From the NCBI RefSeq assembly GCF_000695625.1, contig NZ_JMQI01000076.1, positions 1 through 64,000 of the forward strand: a stretch of 64,000 bases of DNA. The letters run 5' to 3'. Position 1 is the stretch's first letter, and each line of letters opens with the position of its first letter. The notes below the pieces were generated by a model. The model saw only the letters and a list, made by a program, of their open reading frames with translations, ran no database searches and was not told the DNA's origin. Positions 53,809 to 62,411 of the stretch are shown one piece after another. This stretch comes from Amycolatopsis rifamycinica. GTDB taxonomy: Bacteria; Actinomycetota; Actinomycetes; Mycobacteriales; Pseudonocardiaceae. The position numbers were made by a program, and so were the translations under genes.

Positions 53809-54726
53809 TCAGCTCGCTTCTTCGAGGCTTGCCTGCTCGGCGGCCTCGAGGTCGGCGGGCCAGAACTTCTGCACCATGTGCCAGTCGGCCGGGTGCGCGG
53901 CGATGTCGCCGGCGAAGATGTCCGCCAGTGCCTGGGTGGCGGCCGGGACCTCGGCCCGCGCGGTGACCCGGATGCGCGGGTGCAGCCGGATCTGCCAGCC
54001 GTCCTCGGTGAACCAGCAGCCGGCCGGGATCAGCGCGGCGCCGGTCGTCGCCGCCAGCCGCGCCGGGCCGCCGGGCAGCCGGGCCGGCTCGCCGAAGAAC
54101 TTCACCGGGATGCCGCTGGTGGTCAGGTCGCGGTCGCCGACCAGGCAGACGGCCTTGTTCTCGCGCAGCCGCTTCAGCAGCACGCGCATCGCCGAGCTGT
54201 CGCCGGTGAGCGGCACGATCTCGAAGCCGAGCGACTCCCGGTACTCGACGAACCGGCGGTAGAGCGACTCGGGCTTCAGCCGTTCGGCCACGGTCGTGAA
54301 GCCGCCGAGGTAGTCGGCCAGCCAGACGCCGGCGACGTCCCAGTTGCCGCTGTGCGGCAGGGCCATCACCGCGCCGTTGCCCTCGGCCAGTGCCGCGTCG
54401 AGGTTCTCCACGCCGGTGATCGACGCCGCGACCTTGGCGCTGACCTCCTTGTGGTCCATCGACGGCAGCCGGAACGTCTCGTGCCAGTAGCGGGCGTACG
54501 AGCGCATCGCGCGGCGCGTCAGCTCGTCGAGCTCGACGGGGTCGGCCTGCGGCACGACGCGGGCGAGGTTCGCGCGCAGCTGACGCACGCCCCCGCCGTC
54601 CCGGCGGACGGCGAGGTCGGCGCCGAGCGAGAAGACCGTCCCGCCGAACCCGGCGGGCAGCCAGCCGGCGAGCTTCCACCCGGCCGCGTAGCCGAAGGCG
54701 CTCAGCCGCTCGCTCAGCGTGCTCAT
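53809..54726 (-). CDS. patA: PIM acyltransferase (PatA-type)
   Basis: A 305-aa LpxL/HtrB-like lysophospholipid acyltransferase. The catalytic HxxxxD is in 'LPHSGNWDVAGVW', with 'VGDRDLTTSGIPVKFFGEPA' and 'PAGCWFTEDGWQIRLHP' downstream. By position between pgsA and pimA (as Rv2611c) it is the enzyme that acylates mannose of PIM1/PIM2. ATG overlaps the pgsA stop by 4 nt. Confidence 0.94.
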   Translation of the reverse strand: MSTLSERLSAFGYAAGWKLAGWLPAGFGGTVFSLGADLAVRRDGGGVRQLRANLARVVPQADPVELDELTRRAMRSYARYWHETFRLPSMDHKEVSAKVAASITGVENLDAALAEGNGAVMALPHSGNWDVAGVWLADYLGGFTTVAERLKPESLYRRFVEYRESLGFEIVPLTGDSSAMRVLLKRLRENKAVCLVGDRDLTTSGIPVKFFGEPARLPGGPARLAATTGAALIPAGCWFTEDGWQIRLHPRIRVTARAEVPAATQALADIFAGDIAAHPADWHMVQKFWPADLEAAEQASLEEAS

Positions 54727-55349
54727 GCCCGCTGCTCCCCCGCGGCGGCTTCGCGGGCCGCCTTCGCCACGGCGGCGAAGCGCTGCAGCAGCGTGACGAC
54801 CGATCCGGCGGCGAGCAGCCAGAGCGTCACGTCCACGGTGTACGGGATGCCGAAGCCGTGCAGGCCGGTGCCGACCAGCGCGATGATCAGCCGCTCCGCG
54901 CGCTCGACGAGCCCGCCGTCGACCGGCAGGCCGGAGGCGTCCGCGCGAGCCTTGACGTAGGAGATCACCTGGGCGAGCACCAGGCACAGCAGGGCCGCGG
55001 CGGCGGCCGGGTGGTTGTCGTCGACGACGAAGCACCACCAGGCGATGGCCGCGAACAGGGCACCGTCGACCAGGCGGTCGCAGGTCGCGTCGAGCACCGC
55101 GCCGAACGGGGTGCCGTAGCCGCGGGCCCGGGCCATCGCGCCGTCGAGGATGTCGAGCATCGCGAAGCCCCACACCGTGAAGGTGCCCCACAGGAGGTGG
55201 TCGTTCGGGAAGAAGAGCAGGGCGCAGACGACCGCGCCGGCGGTGCCGAACACGGTCATGACGTTCGGGGTCAGCCCGGCGCGGACCAGCGCCTGGCCGA
55301 TCGGATCGGTGACGCGGGAGACGGAGGCACGCGCGAAGATATTGAGCAT
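54723..55349 (-). CDS. pgsA: phosphatidylinositol phosphate synthase
   Basis: A 208-aa CDP-alcohol phosphatidyltransferase with the complete motif D66-x2-D69-G-x2-A-R-x8-G-x3-D87-x3-D91 ('DGAMARARGYGTPFGAVLDA' plus T-C-D). About six helices. In actinobacteria the enzyme at this place joins CDP-diacylglycerol and inositol 1-phosphate. Starts the PI-mannoside operon. Confidence 0.96.
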   Translation of the reverse strand: MLNIFARASVSRVTDPIGQALVRAGLTPNVMTVFGTAGAVVCALLFFPNDHLLWGTFTVWGFAMLDILDGAMARARGYGTPFGAVLDATCDRLVDGALFAAIAWWCFVVDDNHPAAAAALLCLVLAQVISYVKARADASGLPVDGGLVERAERLIIALVGTGLHGFGIPYTVDVTLWLLAAGSVVTLLQRFAAVAKAAREAAAGEQRA

Positions 55350-55437
55350 CGGTTCGTCGAGGCACCTGGCTACGAGGGTCGGGTGGGCGATGGCAGCCTA
55401 TCGACCCACGTGCGCGGCCCCGACGCGCCGCCCCGGG

Positions 55438-55959
55438 TCAGCCCGATTTCGTGAGCTGGCCCTCGTGCTCCCGCGCCTCTTCGGCGGCCACCGCGGCGGC
55501 GCACTTCGGCGACAGCTGACGGCGGATGGCGGCGCTGATCTCGCCGAGCGCCGTCACCTGCTCCGGCGTCAGCGGGTCGAACAGGCTCTCCCGGACGGCC
55601 TCGACGTGCCCGGGTGCGGCCGCCTCCAGCGCGGCGAAGCCGTCGTCGGTCAGCACCGCCCAGGCGCCGCGCTTGTCGGTCGGGCACGCCTCGCGCCGCA
55701 CCCACCCGTTCGCCTCCAGCCGGGCGACGGCGTGCGAGAGGCGGCTGCGGGACGCCTGCCGGGCGTCGGCGAGCTCGCTCATCCGCAGCCGGCGGCCGGG
55801 CGCTTCGGAGAGGGCGACGAGGACTTCGTAGTAGGTGTGCGGCATGCCCGAGTCGTGCTGCAGCTGGCCTTCGAGGTGCGCGCTGAGCATGCGGGTGGCC
55901 GCGTTGAACTCGCGCCAGACGCGCTGTTCGTGATCGCTGAGCCATCGGGTTCCGGACAT
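55438..55959 (-). CDS. MarR-family regulator
   Basis: A 173-aa MarR protein: 'LADARQASRSRLSHAVARLE' is the recognition region, followed by the wing 'REACPTDKRGAWAVLT'. ATG 55959 is 7 nt after a -10-like TATGAT, suggesting a leaderless transcript; upstream lies TTGA-N4-TCAA (55979-55990). It stands between pgsA and the HIT gene, where mycobacteria have no gene. Target unknown; it may be itself and neighbours. Confidence 0.9.
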   Translation of the reverse strand: MSGTRWLSDHEQRVWREFNAATRMLSAHLEGQLQHDSGMPHTYYEVLVALSEAPGRRLRMSELADARQASRSRLSHAVARLEANGWVRREACPTDKRGAWAVLTDDGFAALEAAAPGHVEAVRESLFDPLTPEQVTALGEISAAIRRQLSPKCAAAVAAEEAREHEGQLTKSG

Positions 55960-55978
55960 AGCCCCATCATACTCTCGG

Positions 55979-55990
55979 TTGAACACTCAA
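55979..55990. promoter_or_regulatory. possible MarR site TTGA-N4-TCAA
   Basis: A short inverted repeat TTGA-ACAC-TCAA directly upstream of the -10 of the second marR gene. Half-sites resemble those of the longer palindrome at 29129-29148. Too short for certainty. Confidence 0.4.
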
Positions 55991-56046
55991 TCAGGAGTTT
56001 TCGCCGGTCGGAGCAACGCCGGCCCGGACACCGGCGGTCCGGCGGG

Positions 56047-56658
56047 TCACCAGGCGTCGGCCAGCATGTCCCGCGTCTCCCCCAGCAGCTGCGGGAGCAC
56101 CTTCGTCTGCCCGATGACCGGCATGAAGTTCGCGTCCCCGCCCCACCGCGGCACCAGGTGCTGGTGCAGGTGCGCCGCGATGCCCGCGCCCGCGATGTGG
56201 CCCTGGTTCAGGCCGATGTTGAACCCGTGGGCGCCGGACACCGCGCGGATCACCTTCATCGCGTGCTGCGTGAACTCCGCGACCTCGCGCGTCTCCTCGG
56301 CCGTGAGGTCGGTGTAGTCCGCGACGTGCCGGTACGGCACCACCATCAGGTGCCCCGGGTTGTACGGGTACAGGTTCAGCACCGCGAAGACGACGTCGCC
56401 GCGGGCGACGATCAGGCCGGTTTTGTCGTCCAGCGTGGGGATGCGGCAGAACGGGCAGCCGGGCTCGTCGTCGCCGTCCGGCTTGTCCTGGCCCTTGATG
56501 TAGGCCATCCGGTGCGGGGTCCAGAGGCGCTGGAAGGCGTCCTGGACCCCGATGCCCTGCTGCTCGACGAGCTCGGTACTGCCGCTTTCGGGGGGTCCAG
56601 GGGGGCTTGTCCCCCGGCCGGGGTCCGGGGCTTGGCCCCGGGAATCACCGTCACTCAC
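56047..56658 (-). CDS. HIT-family protein (AP4A phosphorylase-like)
   Basis: A 203-aa histidine triad protein: CxxC in 'PGCPFCRIP', then 'NLYPYNPGHLMVVPYRHV' and the triad 'HLHQHLVPRWGGDANF'. The mycobacterial counterpart (Rv2613c) cleaves Ap4A. GTG 56658 overlaps the thrS stop (GTGA). Residues 5-25 ('DSRGQAPDPGRGTSPPGPPE') are encoded by a G/C-rich palindromic repeat, so the N-terminal linker is probably an inserted element. Confidence 0.94.
   Translation of the reverse strand: MSDGDSRGQAPDPGRGTSPPGPPESGSTELVEQQGIGVQDAFQRLWTPHRMAYIKGQDKPDGDDEPGCPFCRIPTLDDKTGLIVARGDVVFAVLNLYPYNPGHLMVVPYRHVADYTDLTAEETREVAEFTQHAMKVIRAVSGAHGFNIGLNQGHIAGAGIAAHLHQHLVPRWGGDANFMPVIGQTKVLPQLLGETRDMLADAW
56588..56643. 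repeat. G/C-rich palindromic element inside the HIT gene
   Basis: Two tandem units of GGGGTCCrGGGGcttgkCCCC (about 56592-56616 and 56620-56642); each folds into a GGGG/CCCC stem, and the second has the 7-bp stem CCGGGGC-TTG-GCCCCGG. The tract is in frame in the N-terminal part of the HIT gene. It resembles short intergenic palindromes of actinomycetes. Confidence 0.65.
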
Positions 56659-58682
56659 CGAACGACCGTCTCCAGCGCCTCGGCCGACGGCGACGCGTTT
56701 TCGCGGCGCCCGACCCACTCCGCGATCGCCTCGACCGCCTTCGCCACCGGCACGCCGTTGATCTGGCCGCCGTCGCGGAAGCGGAACGACACCGCGCCCG
56801 CCTCGACGTCCTTGGCGCCGGCCAGCAGCATGAACGGCACCTTCTGCGTCGTGTGCGTGCGGATCTTCTTCTGCATCCGGTCGTCGCTCGCGTCGACTTC
56901 CGCGCGGATCCCCTTGGCGCGCAACGCCTTCTCGACGTCCCGCAGGTACTCCACCTGGTCGGCGGTGATCGGGATGCCGACCACCTGCACCGGCGACAGC
57001 CACGCCGGGAACGCACCCGCGTAGTGCTCGGTCAGCACGCCGAAGAAGCGCTCGATCGAGCCGAACAGCGCGCGGTGGATCATCACCGGGCGCTGGCGCG
57101 AGCCGTCCGGCGCGGTGTACTCGAGCTCGAACCGCTTGTTCTGGTTGAAGTCCAGCTGGATGGTCGACATCTGCCAGGTGCGGCCGATGGCGTCCTTGGC
57201 CTGCACCGAGATCTTCGGGCCGTAGAAGGCCGCGCCGCCCGGGTCCGGGACCAGCTCGAGGCCGGAGTCGACGGCGGCCTGTCGCAGCGTCTCGGTGGCC
57301 TCCTCCCACTCCCAGTCCTCGCCGATGAACTTGTCGGAGTCACCGCGGGTGGACAGCTCGAGGTAGAAGTCGGAGAGCCCGTAGTCGGCGAGCAGGTCGA
57401 GGACGAACTTCAGCAGCGACTTGAGCTCGCCCGGCATCTGCTCCTTGGTGCAGTAGATGTGCGAGTCGTCCATCGTCAGCCCGCGCACGCGGGTGAGGCC
57501 GTGCACCACGCCCGACTTCTCGTAGCGGTAGACGGTGCCGAACTCGAACAGCCGCAGCGGCAGCTCGCGGTAGGACCGCCCGCGCGAGCGGAAGATCAGG
57601 TTGTGCATCGGGCAGTTCATGGCCTTGAGGTAGTAGTTCTCCTCGTCGAACTGCACCGGCGGGAACATCGTGTCCGCGTAGTAGGGCAGGTGGCCGGAGG
57701 TGTGGAACAGCTCGCCCTTGCTGATGTGCGGGGTGTTCACGAACTCGTAGCCCGCCTCCTCGTGGCGGCGGCGCGAGTAGTTCTCCAGCTCGCGGCGGAT
57801 GATGCCGCCCTTCGGGTGGAACACCGGCAGGCCGGAGCCGATCTCCTCGGGGAAGGAGAACAGGTCGAGCTCGGCGCCGAGCTTGCGGTGGTCGCGGCGC
57901 TCGGCCTCGGCGATGCGCTCGAGGTAGGCGTCCTGCGCCTCGGCGGATTCCCACGCCGTGCCGTAGATCCGCTGCAGCTGCGGGTTCTTCTCGCTGCCCC
58001 GCCAGTACGCGGCGGCGACGCGGGTCAGCTTGAACGCCGGGATGAACTTCGTGGTCGGCACGTGCGGACCACGGCAGAGGTCACTCCAGACACGTTCCTT
58101 GGTGCGCGGGTCGAGATTGTCGTAGATGGTGAGCTCGCCCTCACCGACCTCCATCACCTCGGAGGTGTCCACTTCGGATTTGAGGTCGACGAGTTCGAGC
58201 TTGAACGGCTCGTCCGCCAGTTCCTTCTTGGCCTCGTCGACGGAGTCGAAAACGCGCCGCGAGAACTGCTGGGCGCCCTTCACGATCTGCTTCATGCGCT
58301 TTTCGAGCGCCTGCAGGTCCTCCGGGGTGAACGGCTTGTCGACGGCGAAGTCGTAGTAGAAGCCGTCCTTGACCGGCGGGCCGATGCCCAGCTTGGCGTC
58401 CGGGAACTGCTGCTGCACGGCCTGGGCGAGCACGTGCGCGGCCGAATGGCGGATGACGCTGCGGCCGTCGTCGGTGTTCGCGGCGACCGGTTCGACCTCG
58501 GCGTCGGCTTCGGGCGCCCAGGCGAGGTCGCGCAGCTTGCCGTCGGCGTCGCGGACCACGACGATCGTGTCCTCGCCCTTGGTCGGCAGGCCGGCCTCGC
58601 GGACCGCCGCGCCCGCCGTAGTGCCCGCCGGTACCACCACGCGGGAGGCGGCCACGGGGGAAACGGGGGGCGACTGCGACAC
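56655..58682 (-). CDS. thrS: threonyl-tRNA synthetase
   Basis: A 675-aa class II ThrRS: TGS domain, editing (SAD) domain with 'HSAAHVLAQAV', motif 2 'VYRYEKSGVVHGLTRVRGLT', zinc ligands in 'AMNCPMHNLIFRS' and later His, motif 3 'PVMIHRALFGSIERF', and anticodon-binding domain. GTG 58682 follows GAGGAG by 6 nt. Heads the thrS-HIT pair. I found no T-box-like leader in the 133 bp upstream. Confidence 0.98.
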   Translation of the reverse strand: MSQSPPVSPVAASRVVVPAGTTAGAAVREAGLPTKGEDTIVVVRDADGKLRDLAWAPEADAEVEPVAANTDDGRSVIRHSAAHVLAQAVQQQFPDAKLGIGPPVKDGFYYDFAVDKPFTPEDLQALEKRMKQIVKGAQQFSRRVFDSVDEAKKELADEPFKLELVDLKSEVDTSEVMEVGEGELTIYDNLDPRTKERVWSDLCRGPHVPTTKFIPAFKLTRVAAAYWRGSEKNPQLQRIYGTAWESAEAQDAYLERIAEAERRDHRKLGAELDLFSFPEEIGSGLPVFHPKGGIIRRELENYSRRRHEEAGYEFVNTPHISKGELFHTSGHLPYYADTMFPPVQFDEENYYLKAMNCPMHNLIFRSRGRSYRELPLRLFEFGTVYRYEKSGVVHGLTRVRGLTMDDSHIYCTKEQMPGELKSLLKFVLDLLADYGLSDFYLELSTRGDSDKFIGEDWEWEEATETLRQAAVDSGLELVPDPGGAAFYGPKISVQAKDAIGRTWQMSTIQLDFNQNKRFELEYTAPDGSRQRPVMIHRALFGSIERFFGVLTEHYAGAFPAWLSPVQVVGIPITADQVEYLRDVEKALRAKGIRAEVDASDDRMQKKIRTHTTQKVPFMLLAGAKDVEAGAVSFRFRDGGQINGVPVAKAVEAIAEWVGRRENASPSAEALETVVR

Positions 58683-58771
58683 GATCGGCTCCTCAAGCTG
58701 GAGTGACAGAGATGACGTCGTCGATGCTAGTCGTCGGCCCCCGCGCGCCTCACGCGCGTCGCGCGAACGCC

Positions 58772-58807
58772 GGGCGGGCCGCCCCCGGTTCCGGGGGCGG
58801 CCCGCCC
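58772..58807 (-). terminator. 17-bp hairpin terminator
   Basis: A perfect 17-bp inverted repeat (58772-58788 / 58791-58807) with two central bases begins 8 nt beyond the stop of the minus-strand nitroreductase gene. It ends that transcript before thrS. Confidence 0.8.
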
Positions 58808-58815
58808 GATCGACG

Positions 58816-59430
58816 TCAGAGGGTCTCGACGACCTGGTCGAAGTCCAGCCGCGGCAGGCGGTCGAACCACGGGTTCTCGCCGGGCTTGCCGACGTTGACG
58901 ATGACGAGCGAGCGCCACTTCTTGTCCGCGAAGAACTCGTCGTCGACGCCCTGGGCGTCGAAGCCGGTCATCGGGCCGGCGGCCAGCCCGGCGGCGCGGA
59001 CGCCGATGATGAAGTAGCCGACCTGCAGCAGCGAGTTCAGCTTGGCGAACTCGACGCGCCCCTGCTCGTCGGCGAACTTGTCCTTGACCCCGGGGTTGTG
59101 CGGGAACACCTGGGGGATGTTCTCGTGGAAGTCGACGTCCGCGGCGAGCACGACGGTCAGCGGCGCGGCCGCGGTCTTGTCCCGGTTGCCCGGGGCCATG
59201 TGCGGGAGCAGGCGGGCCTTCGCCTCGGCGGTCCGGAGCACCAGCGCGCGCAGCGGCTGGGTGTTCATCGACGTCGGGGCCCACTTGACGAGGTCGTAGA
59301 TCGCGCGGACCTGCTCCTCGGTCACCGGCTCGGAGCTGAAACTGTTGGCCGTGCGGGCCTCGCGGAACAGCAGGTTCTGGACGTCCGCGGGGACCTGGAG
59401 GGCTTCGGTCTGCTCGGCAAAGGTGGTCAT
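58816..59430 (-). CDS. nitroreductase-family protein (RutE/HadB-like)
   Basis: A 204-aa FMN-dependent oxidoreductase. 'REARTANSFSSEPVTEEQVR' begins the flavin-binding region and 'WAPTSMNTQPLRALVL' is the second FMN contact; 'GPMTGFDAQGVDDEFF' and 'WRSLVIVNVGKP' are typical of the malonic-semialdehyde reductase (RutE) branch. Annotation as RutE would be over-precise because no rut genes are present. Single gene with its own terminator; upstream lies a TTGA-rich repeat at 59474-59489. Confidence 0.92.
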   Translation of the reverse strand: MTTFAEQTEALQVPADVQNLLFREARTANSFSSEPVTEEQVRAIYDLVKWAPTSMNTQPLRALVLRTAEAKARLLPHMAPGNRDKTAAAPLTVVLAADVDFHENIPQVFPHNPGVKDKFADEQGRVEFAKLNSLLQVGYFIIGVRAAGLAAGPMTGFDAQGVDDEFFADKKWRSLVIVNVGKPGENPWFDRLPRLDFDQVVETL

Positions 59431-59473
59431 GGGGCTGAGCTTCCTTCCGTTGGGTCGGTACCCCGTCCAACCA

Positions 59474-59489
59474 AGTTGAGCGTTGAACT
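59474..59489. promoter_or_regulatory. possible operator upstream of nitroreductase
   Basis: AGTT-GAGCGTTG-AACT, within TTGAGCGTTGAAC, 44-59 nt upstream of the nitroreductase start. Half-sites (GTTGA) resemble those at the two marR genes. The remaining part of the 255-bp gap (59431-59685) holds the sugar-transferase terminator and no gene. Confidence 0.4.
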
Positions 59490-59621
59490 ATTTCGTGGGC
59501 GCCACCCGGCGGCGGTGAACTGCCCCGGCCGGCCCGGGTCTTCACGGCGGATAGGGGCATCAGCCCCGCCTGGCGGCTCGACGTGCGTGGTGGGCGGGCA
59601 CGACCGGTCGCGCGGCGCGAC

Positions 59622-59663
59622 AAAACACGGCCGCCGGCCCCGTGACGGGAGCCGGCGGCCGTG
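59622..59663 (-). terminator. intrinsic terminator of the sugar-transferase gene
   Basis: 13-bp stem (59626-59638 / 59651-59663), 12-nt loop, followed on the minus strand by GTGTTTTG. It lies 22 nt beyond the stop at 59686. Confidence 0.8.
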
Positions 59664-59685
59664 GTGCGCGGCGCGGCGGGACGGG

Positions 59686-61206
59686 TCAGTAGGCGCCCTG
59701 CCCGCCCATCACCGCGCGGAACGTCTTCCAGAGGATCATCAGGTCGAGGGCGAGGGACCAGTCCTCGACGTACCGCAGGTCCAGGCGGATGCTCTCCGCC
59801 CACGTCAGGTCGCTGCGCCCGCTGACCTGCCAGAGCCCGGTGAGGCCCGGCTTGACGAGCAGCCGGCGGCGGGCGTCGGGCGCGTACTGCGCGGTTTCCT
59901 CCGGCAGCGGCGGCCGCGGGCCGACGAGCGACATCTTCCCGGAAAGGACGTTGAACAGCTGCGGCACCTCGTCGAGGGAATACCGGCGGAGAAAACCACC
60001 CACGCGGGTGATACGCGGGTCGCGCTTCATCTTGAAAAGCGGGCCCGCGCCTTCGTTGTCTTCGGCCAGGGTCTGCTTGATGGCGTCGGCGTTGGTGACC
60101 ATCGTCCGGAACTTGAGCATGGTGAAGGTCGCGCCGTCGCGGCCGACGCGGCGCTGGCGGTAGATGACCGGGCCGCGGTCGTTCAGCTTGATGGCGACGG
60201 CGATCAGCAGCAGCAGCGGGGACAGGAGGGTGAGCAGCAGCGCCGAGCCGCAGCGGTCGACGATCTCCTTCACCACGCGACGGCCGCCGGTGAACATCGG
60301 CGCGGTGACCCGCAGCAGGGGCATGCCGAGCACGCCGGTGACGTTGAGCCGGGGGCCGGCGACCTCCATCAGCACGGGCGCCACGACCATCTCCGCGCCG
60401 GTGCCCTCCATGTCCCAGGCGAGCCGCTGCAGCCGCTTCGGCGTCCAGTACTGGTCGGCGGTGATCGCCACGACGCGGTAGCCGCCGCGCCGCACGTGCC
60501 GGGACAGCTCCTCCAGCCGGCCGACGACCGGGACGCCGTCGATCTCGCCGCTGTCGCGGTCTTCGCCGTGGCCGCTGAAGGTGCAGGCGGCTTCGACGCG
60601 CCAGCCGACGTGCACCTCGGAGCGGGTGCGGGCGATCAGGTCGGCGACGGTCTCCGGGCTGCCCGCGGCCATCACCGGCAGCAGGCAGAGTCCCTTGGCG
60701 CGCTTGCGGTGCAGCACCTGGCGCAACAGGTAGCGCTGCGGGAAGGCGACCAGCGCGATGGCCGGGACGACGACGAACACCCAGACCTGGACCTCGAGGG
60801 CGCCGAACAGCAGGCCGCCCAGCGCGACCAGGACGGCGGCGGTGATGAAGCCGCGGCCGAGGGTGCGGTACTCCTCCGCGCCTTCGCCGAGCACGCGCGG
60901 GCTCCAGGCCCGGCTGGCGGGCAGCGAGACGAACACCGCCAGCATGGTGCCGAAGGCGTGCATGTCGTGCGGGGCAACGCGATCGATGACGAACGCGCTG
61001 ATCGCGATCACCAGCAGCGTGATGAAGACGTCGCCGCCGATGACCCAGGCTCTGTACCGCGCTTCCCAGTCCGCGGGCCACGCCTTGGCGGACGGGCCCC
61101 CGTCATCGGGCTGCTCGTCCCGCTTGACGGGACGCGGGATGGCCTGGAGGTCGATGTGCGGCGGTGGCTGGCTCACCGTGTACGAAGGCCGCACCGACTC
61201 TTCCAT
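59686..61206 (-). CDS. polyprenyl glycosylphosphotransferase (WbaP/EpsL-type)
   Basis: A 506-aa polyisoprenyl-phosphate hexose-1-phosphate transferase. Four hydrophobic helices (about residues 52-165) and a CoA-binding-like middle domain precede the catalytic part: hydrophobic hairpin 'ALLLTLLSPLLLLIAVAIKL', 'FTMLKFRTMVTNAD', 'SLDEVPQLFNVLSGKMSLVG' and 'PGLTGLWQVSGRSDL'. It loads the first sugar phosphate onto undecaprenyl phosphate for exopolysaccharide. It stands without glycosyltransferases on either side. Long upstream region (see 61207-61949). Confidence 0.95.
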   Translation of the reverse strand: MEESVRPSYTVSQPPPHIDLQAIPRPVKRDEQPDDGGPSAKAWPADWEARYRAWVIGGDVFITLLVIAISAFVIDRVAPHDMHAFGTMLAVFVSLPASRAWSPRVLGEGAEEYRTLGRGFITAAVLVALGGLLFGALEVQVWVFVVVPAIALVAFPQRYLLRQVLHRKRAKGLCLLPVMAAGSPETVADLIARTRSEVHVGWRVEAACTFSGHGEDRDSGEIDGVPVVGRLEELSRHVRRGGYRVVAITADQYWTPKRLQRLAWDMEGTGAEMVVAPVLMEVAGPRLNVTGVLGMPLLRVTAPMFTGGRRVVKEIVDRCGSALLLTLLSPLLLLIAVAIKLNDRGPVIYRQRRVGRDGATFTMLKFRTMVTNADAIKQTLAEDNEGAGPLFKMKRDPRITRVGGFLRRYSLDEVPQLFNVLSGKMSLVGPRPPLPEETAQYAPDARRRLLVKPGLTGLWQVSGRSDLTWAESIRLDLRYVEDWSLALDLMILWKTFRAVMGGQGAY

Positions 61207-61949
61207 CTGACCTCCCGGGAACTGGATCGAGTTGAGCCGCGGGCACGCAGCGTCACCCCAGATGATTTCGGAGAGTCACTGCATCTCAGTGGTCGCGCAG
61301 AGCCCGCGGAGGCTTCACACGGCAAGTTATCGGCGACCCTCTCGGCAGTGTTACAAGGATTTCCAGCCACATGCTGCGTGACATCCCCGCCAGAAATGGC
61401 CGGAAGATAACAAGACGAAGACGATACGTGAGAGAGGGTATCCCCGCGAAAACTACGTTCCGTAGCGAAAAGGGTGATGCCCGCACCCGGGTGGACCAAG
61501 CACCGCCGAATGGCCCAGCGGCCCCTCGGAGATCTACTGTGGACACTGTTGAGCCAGCTCGCTCCACAGTGGACCCACCCGGTGCGGCGCCGGCGCCGCG
61601 CGAGTCCGGCGGCCACCCTCGGTGACATTCGTCGCCACTTCGTCACACGCCACGGTTCTGTCACACGTGGCCGCCGCCCGCCGGCACGGGAAGTGCCCAG
61701 GATCACATCCGGCCTCCCGCAGGGCTGACGTTCGACAAGAAACCGCCGCGGCGGCAGAGTTCGAAGGCAGTTCCGGCGAGCCCCGGCGACGGGGGCGCGA
61801 ACCGCTCTCGCAAGCTGATACGGGCGATCCGAACGGATCGTTCACTCCGCTTCGGCGGACCCCTGGGAATCGCGGGCCGACCTCGAGCCCGACACAGCAG
61901 GAGAGCCCCGCTCACCTCTTCGGCGAACGGGGCTCTCTCGGCTCTCGCG
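61207..61949. other. 743-bp region upstream of sugar transferase
   Basis: No convincing gene. Relative AT-rich near 61380-61450. It contains inverted repeats: ACTGTGGA (61536-61543) with TCCACAGT (61563-61570), the palindrome TCCAC-A-GTGGA (61563-61573), and direct repeats GTCACACG (61642-61649, 61660-61667) 18 bp apart. These could be regulator sites for the sugar-transferase gene, which is transcribed leftward from here. Confidence 0.5.
61901..61937 (-). terminator. hairpin after tRNA-Val(CAC)
   Basis: GAGAGCCCCG (61901-61910) pairs with CGGGGCTCTC (61928-61937), 17-nt loop, 12 nt beyond the 3' end of the minus-strand tRNA. Probable tRNA transcription terminator, without T-run. Confidence 0.6.
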
Positions 61950-62021
61950 TGGGCGATACTGGGATCGAACCAGTGACCTCTTCGGTGTGAACGAAGCGCT
62001 CTCCCGCTGAGCTAATCGCCC
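61950..62021 (-). tRNA. tRNA-Val(CAC)
   Basis: A 72-nt cloverleaf on the minus strand: acceptor GGGCGAT/ATCGCCC, D-arm TAGCTCAGCGGGAGAGC, anticodon arm CTTCG-TTCACAC-CGAAG with anticodon CAC, T-arm CTGGTTCGATCCCAG. CCA is not encoded. Confidence 0.96.
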
Positions 62022-62411
62022 GCTCGCGGTGTTACCGGAAACTTTAGCGTACGACTTTCAGGCGCCTGCAAACGGGTGGTCCTGGCCGACCACACTCCGC
62101 TTACCGGCGAGTACGGAACGAACAACCCCGAGCTAACCGGGGTTGTCCGTGCGGGGGGCCGCCTGACGCCACGTTCGACATCCGTGCGACGGTGCTATCG
62201 CCCGGCGACTAAACCGCGCAGTATGGAGGCGTGGGCCCCGCGGGGTGCGCCGGTCAGTTGCGCGCCGCGGGTGGTCACGGGTGGAGACGGGGGCCGAAGA
62301 GCCCGGACGGGTGATCTGCGGCGCACCCGCGACGGAATCGGCCTCCAGATGCGTCCAAGCAGTGACGCCCTCGGCCGGGCCGGGCCGGGAAGGGAGACGA
62401 AGGGTAGGACG
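62022..62411. other. divergent region tRNA-Val / ssgB
   Basis: 390 bp with no gene that I can support. A 9-bp hairpin ACAACCCCG-AGCTAAC-CGGGGTTGT lies at 62122-62146. The tRNA promoter should lie just right of 62022 and the ssgB promoter toward 62200-62380; I cannot place boxes with confidence. Confidence 0.45.

Noticed and set aside
58683..58815. T-box or other riboswitch ahead of thrS
   Set aside because: Only 133 bp are available, dominated by the terminator of the nitroreductase gene; no specifier or antiterminator pattern seen.
58816..59430. Pyrimidine degradation (rut) function for the nitroreductase
   Set aside because: Similarity to RutE is shared by many nitroreductases and no other rut genes occur here.
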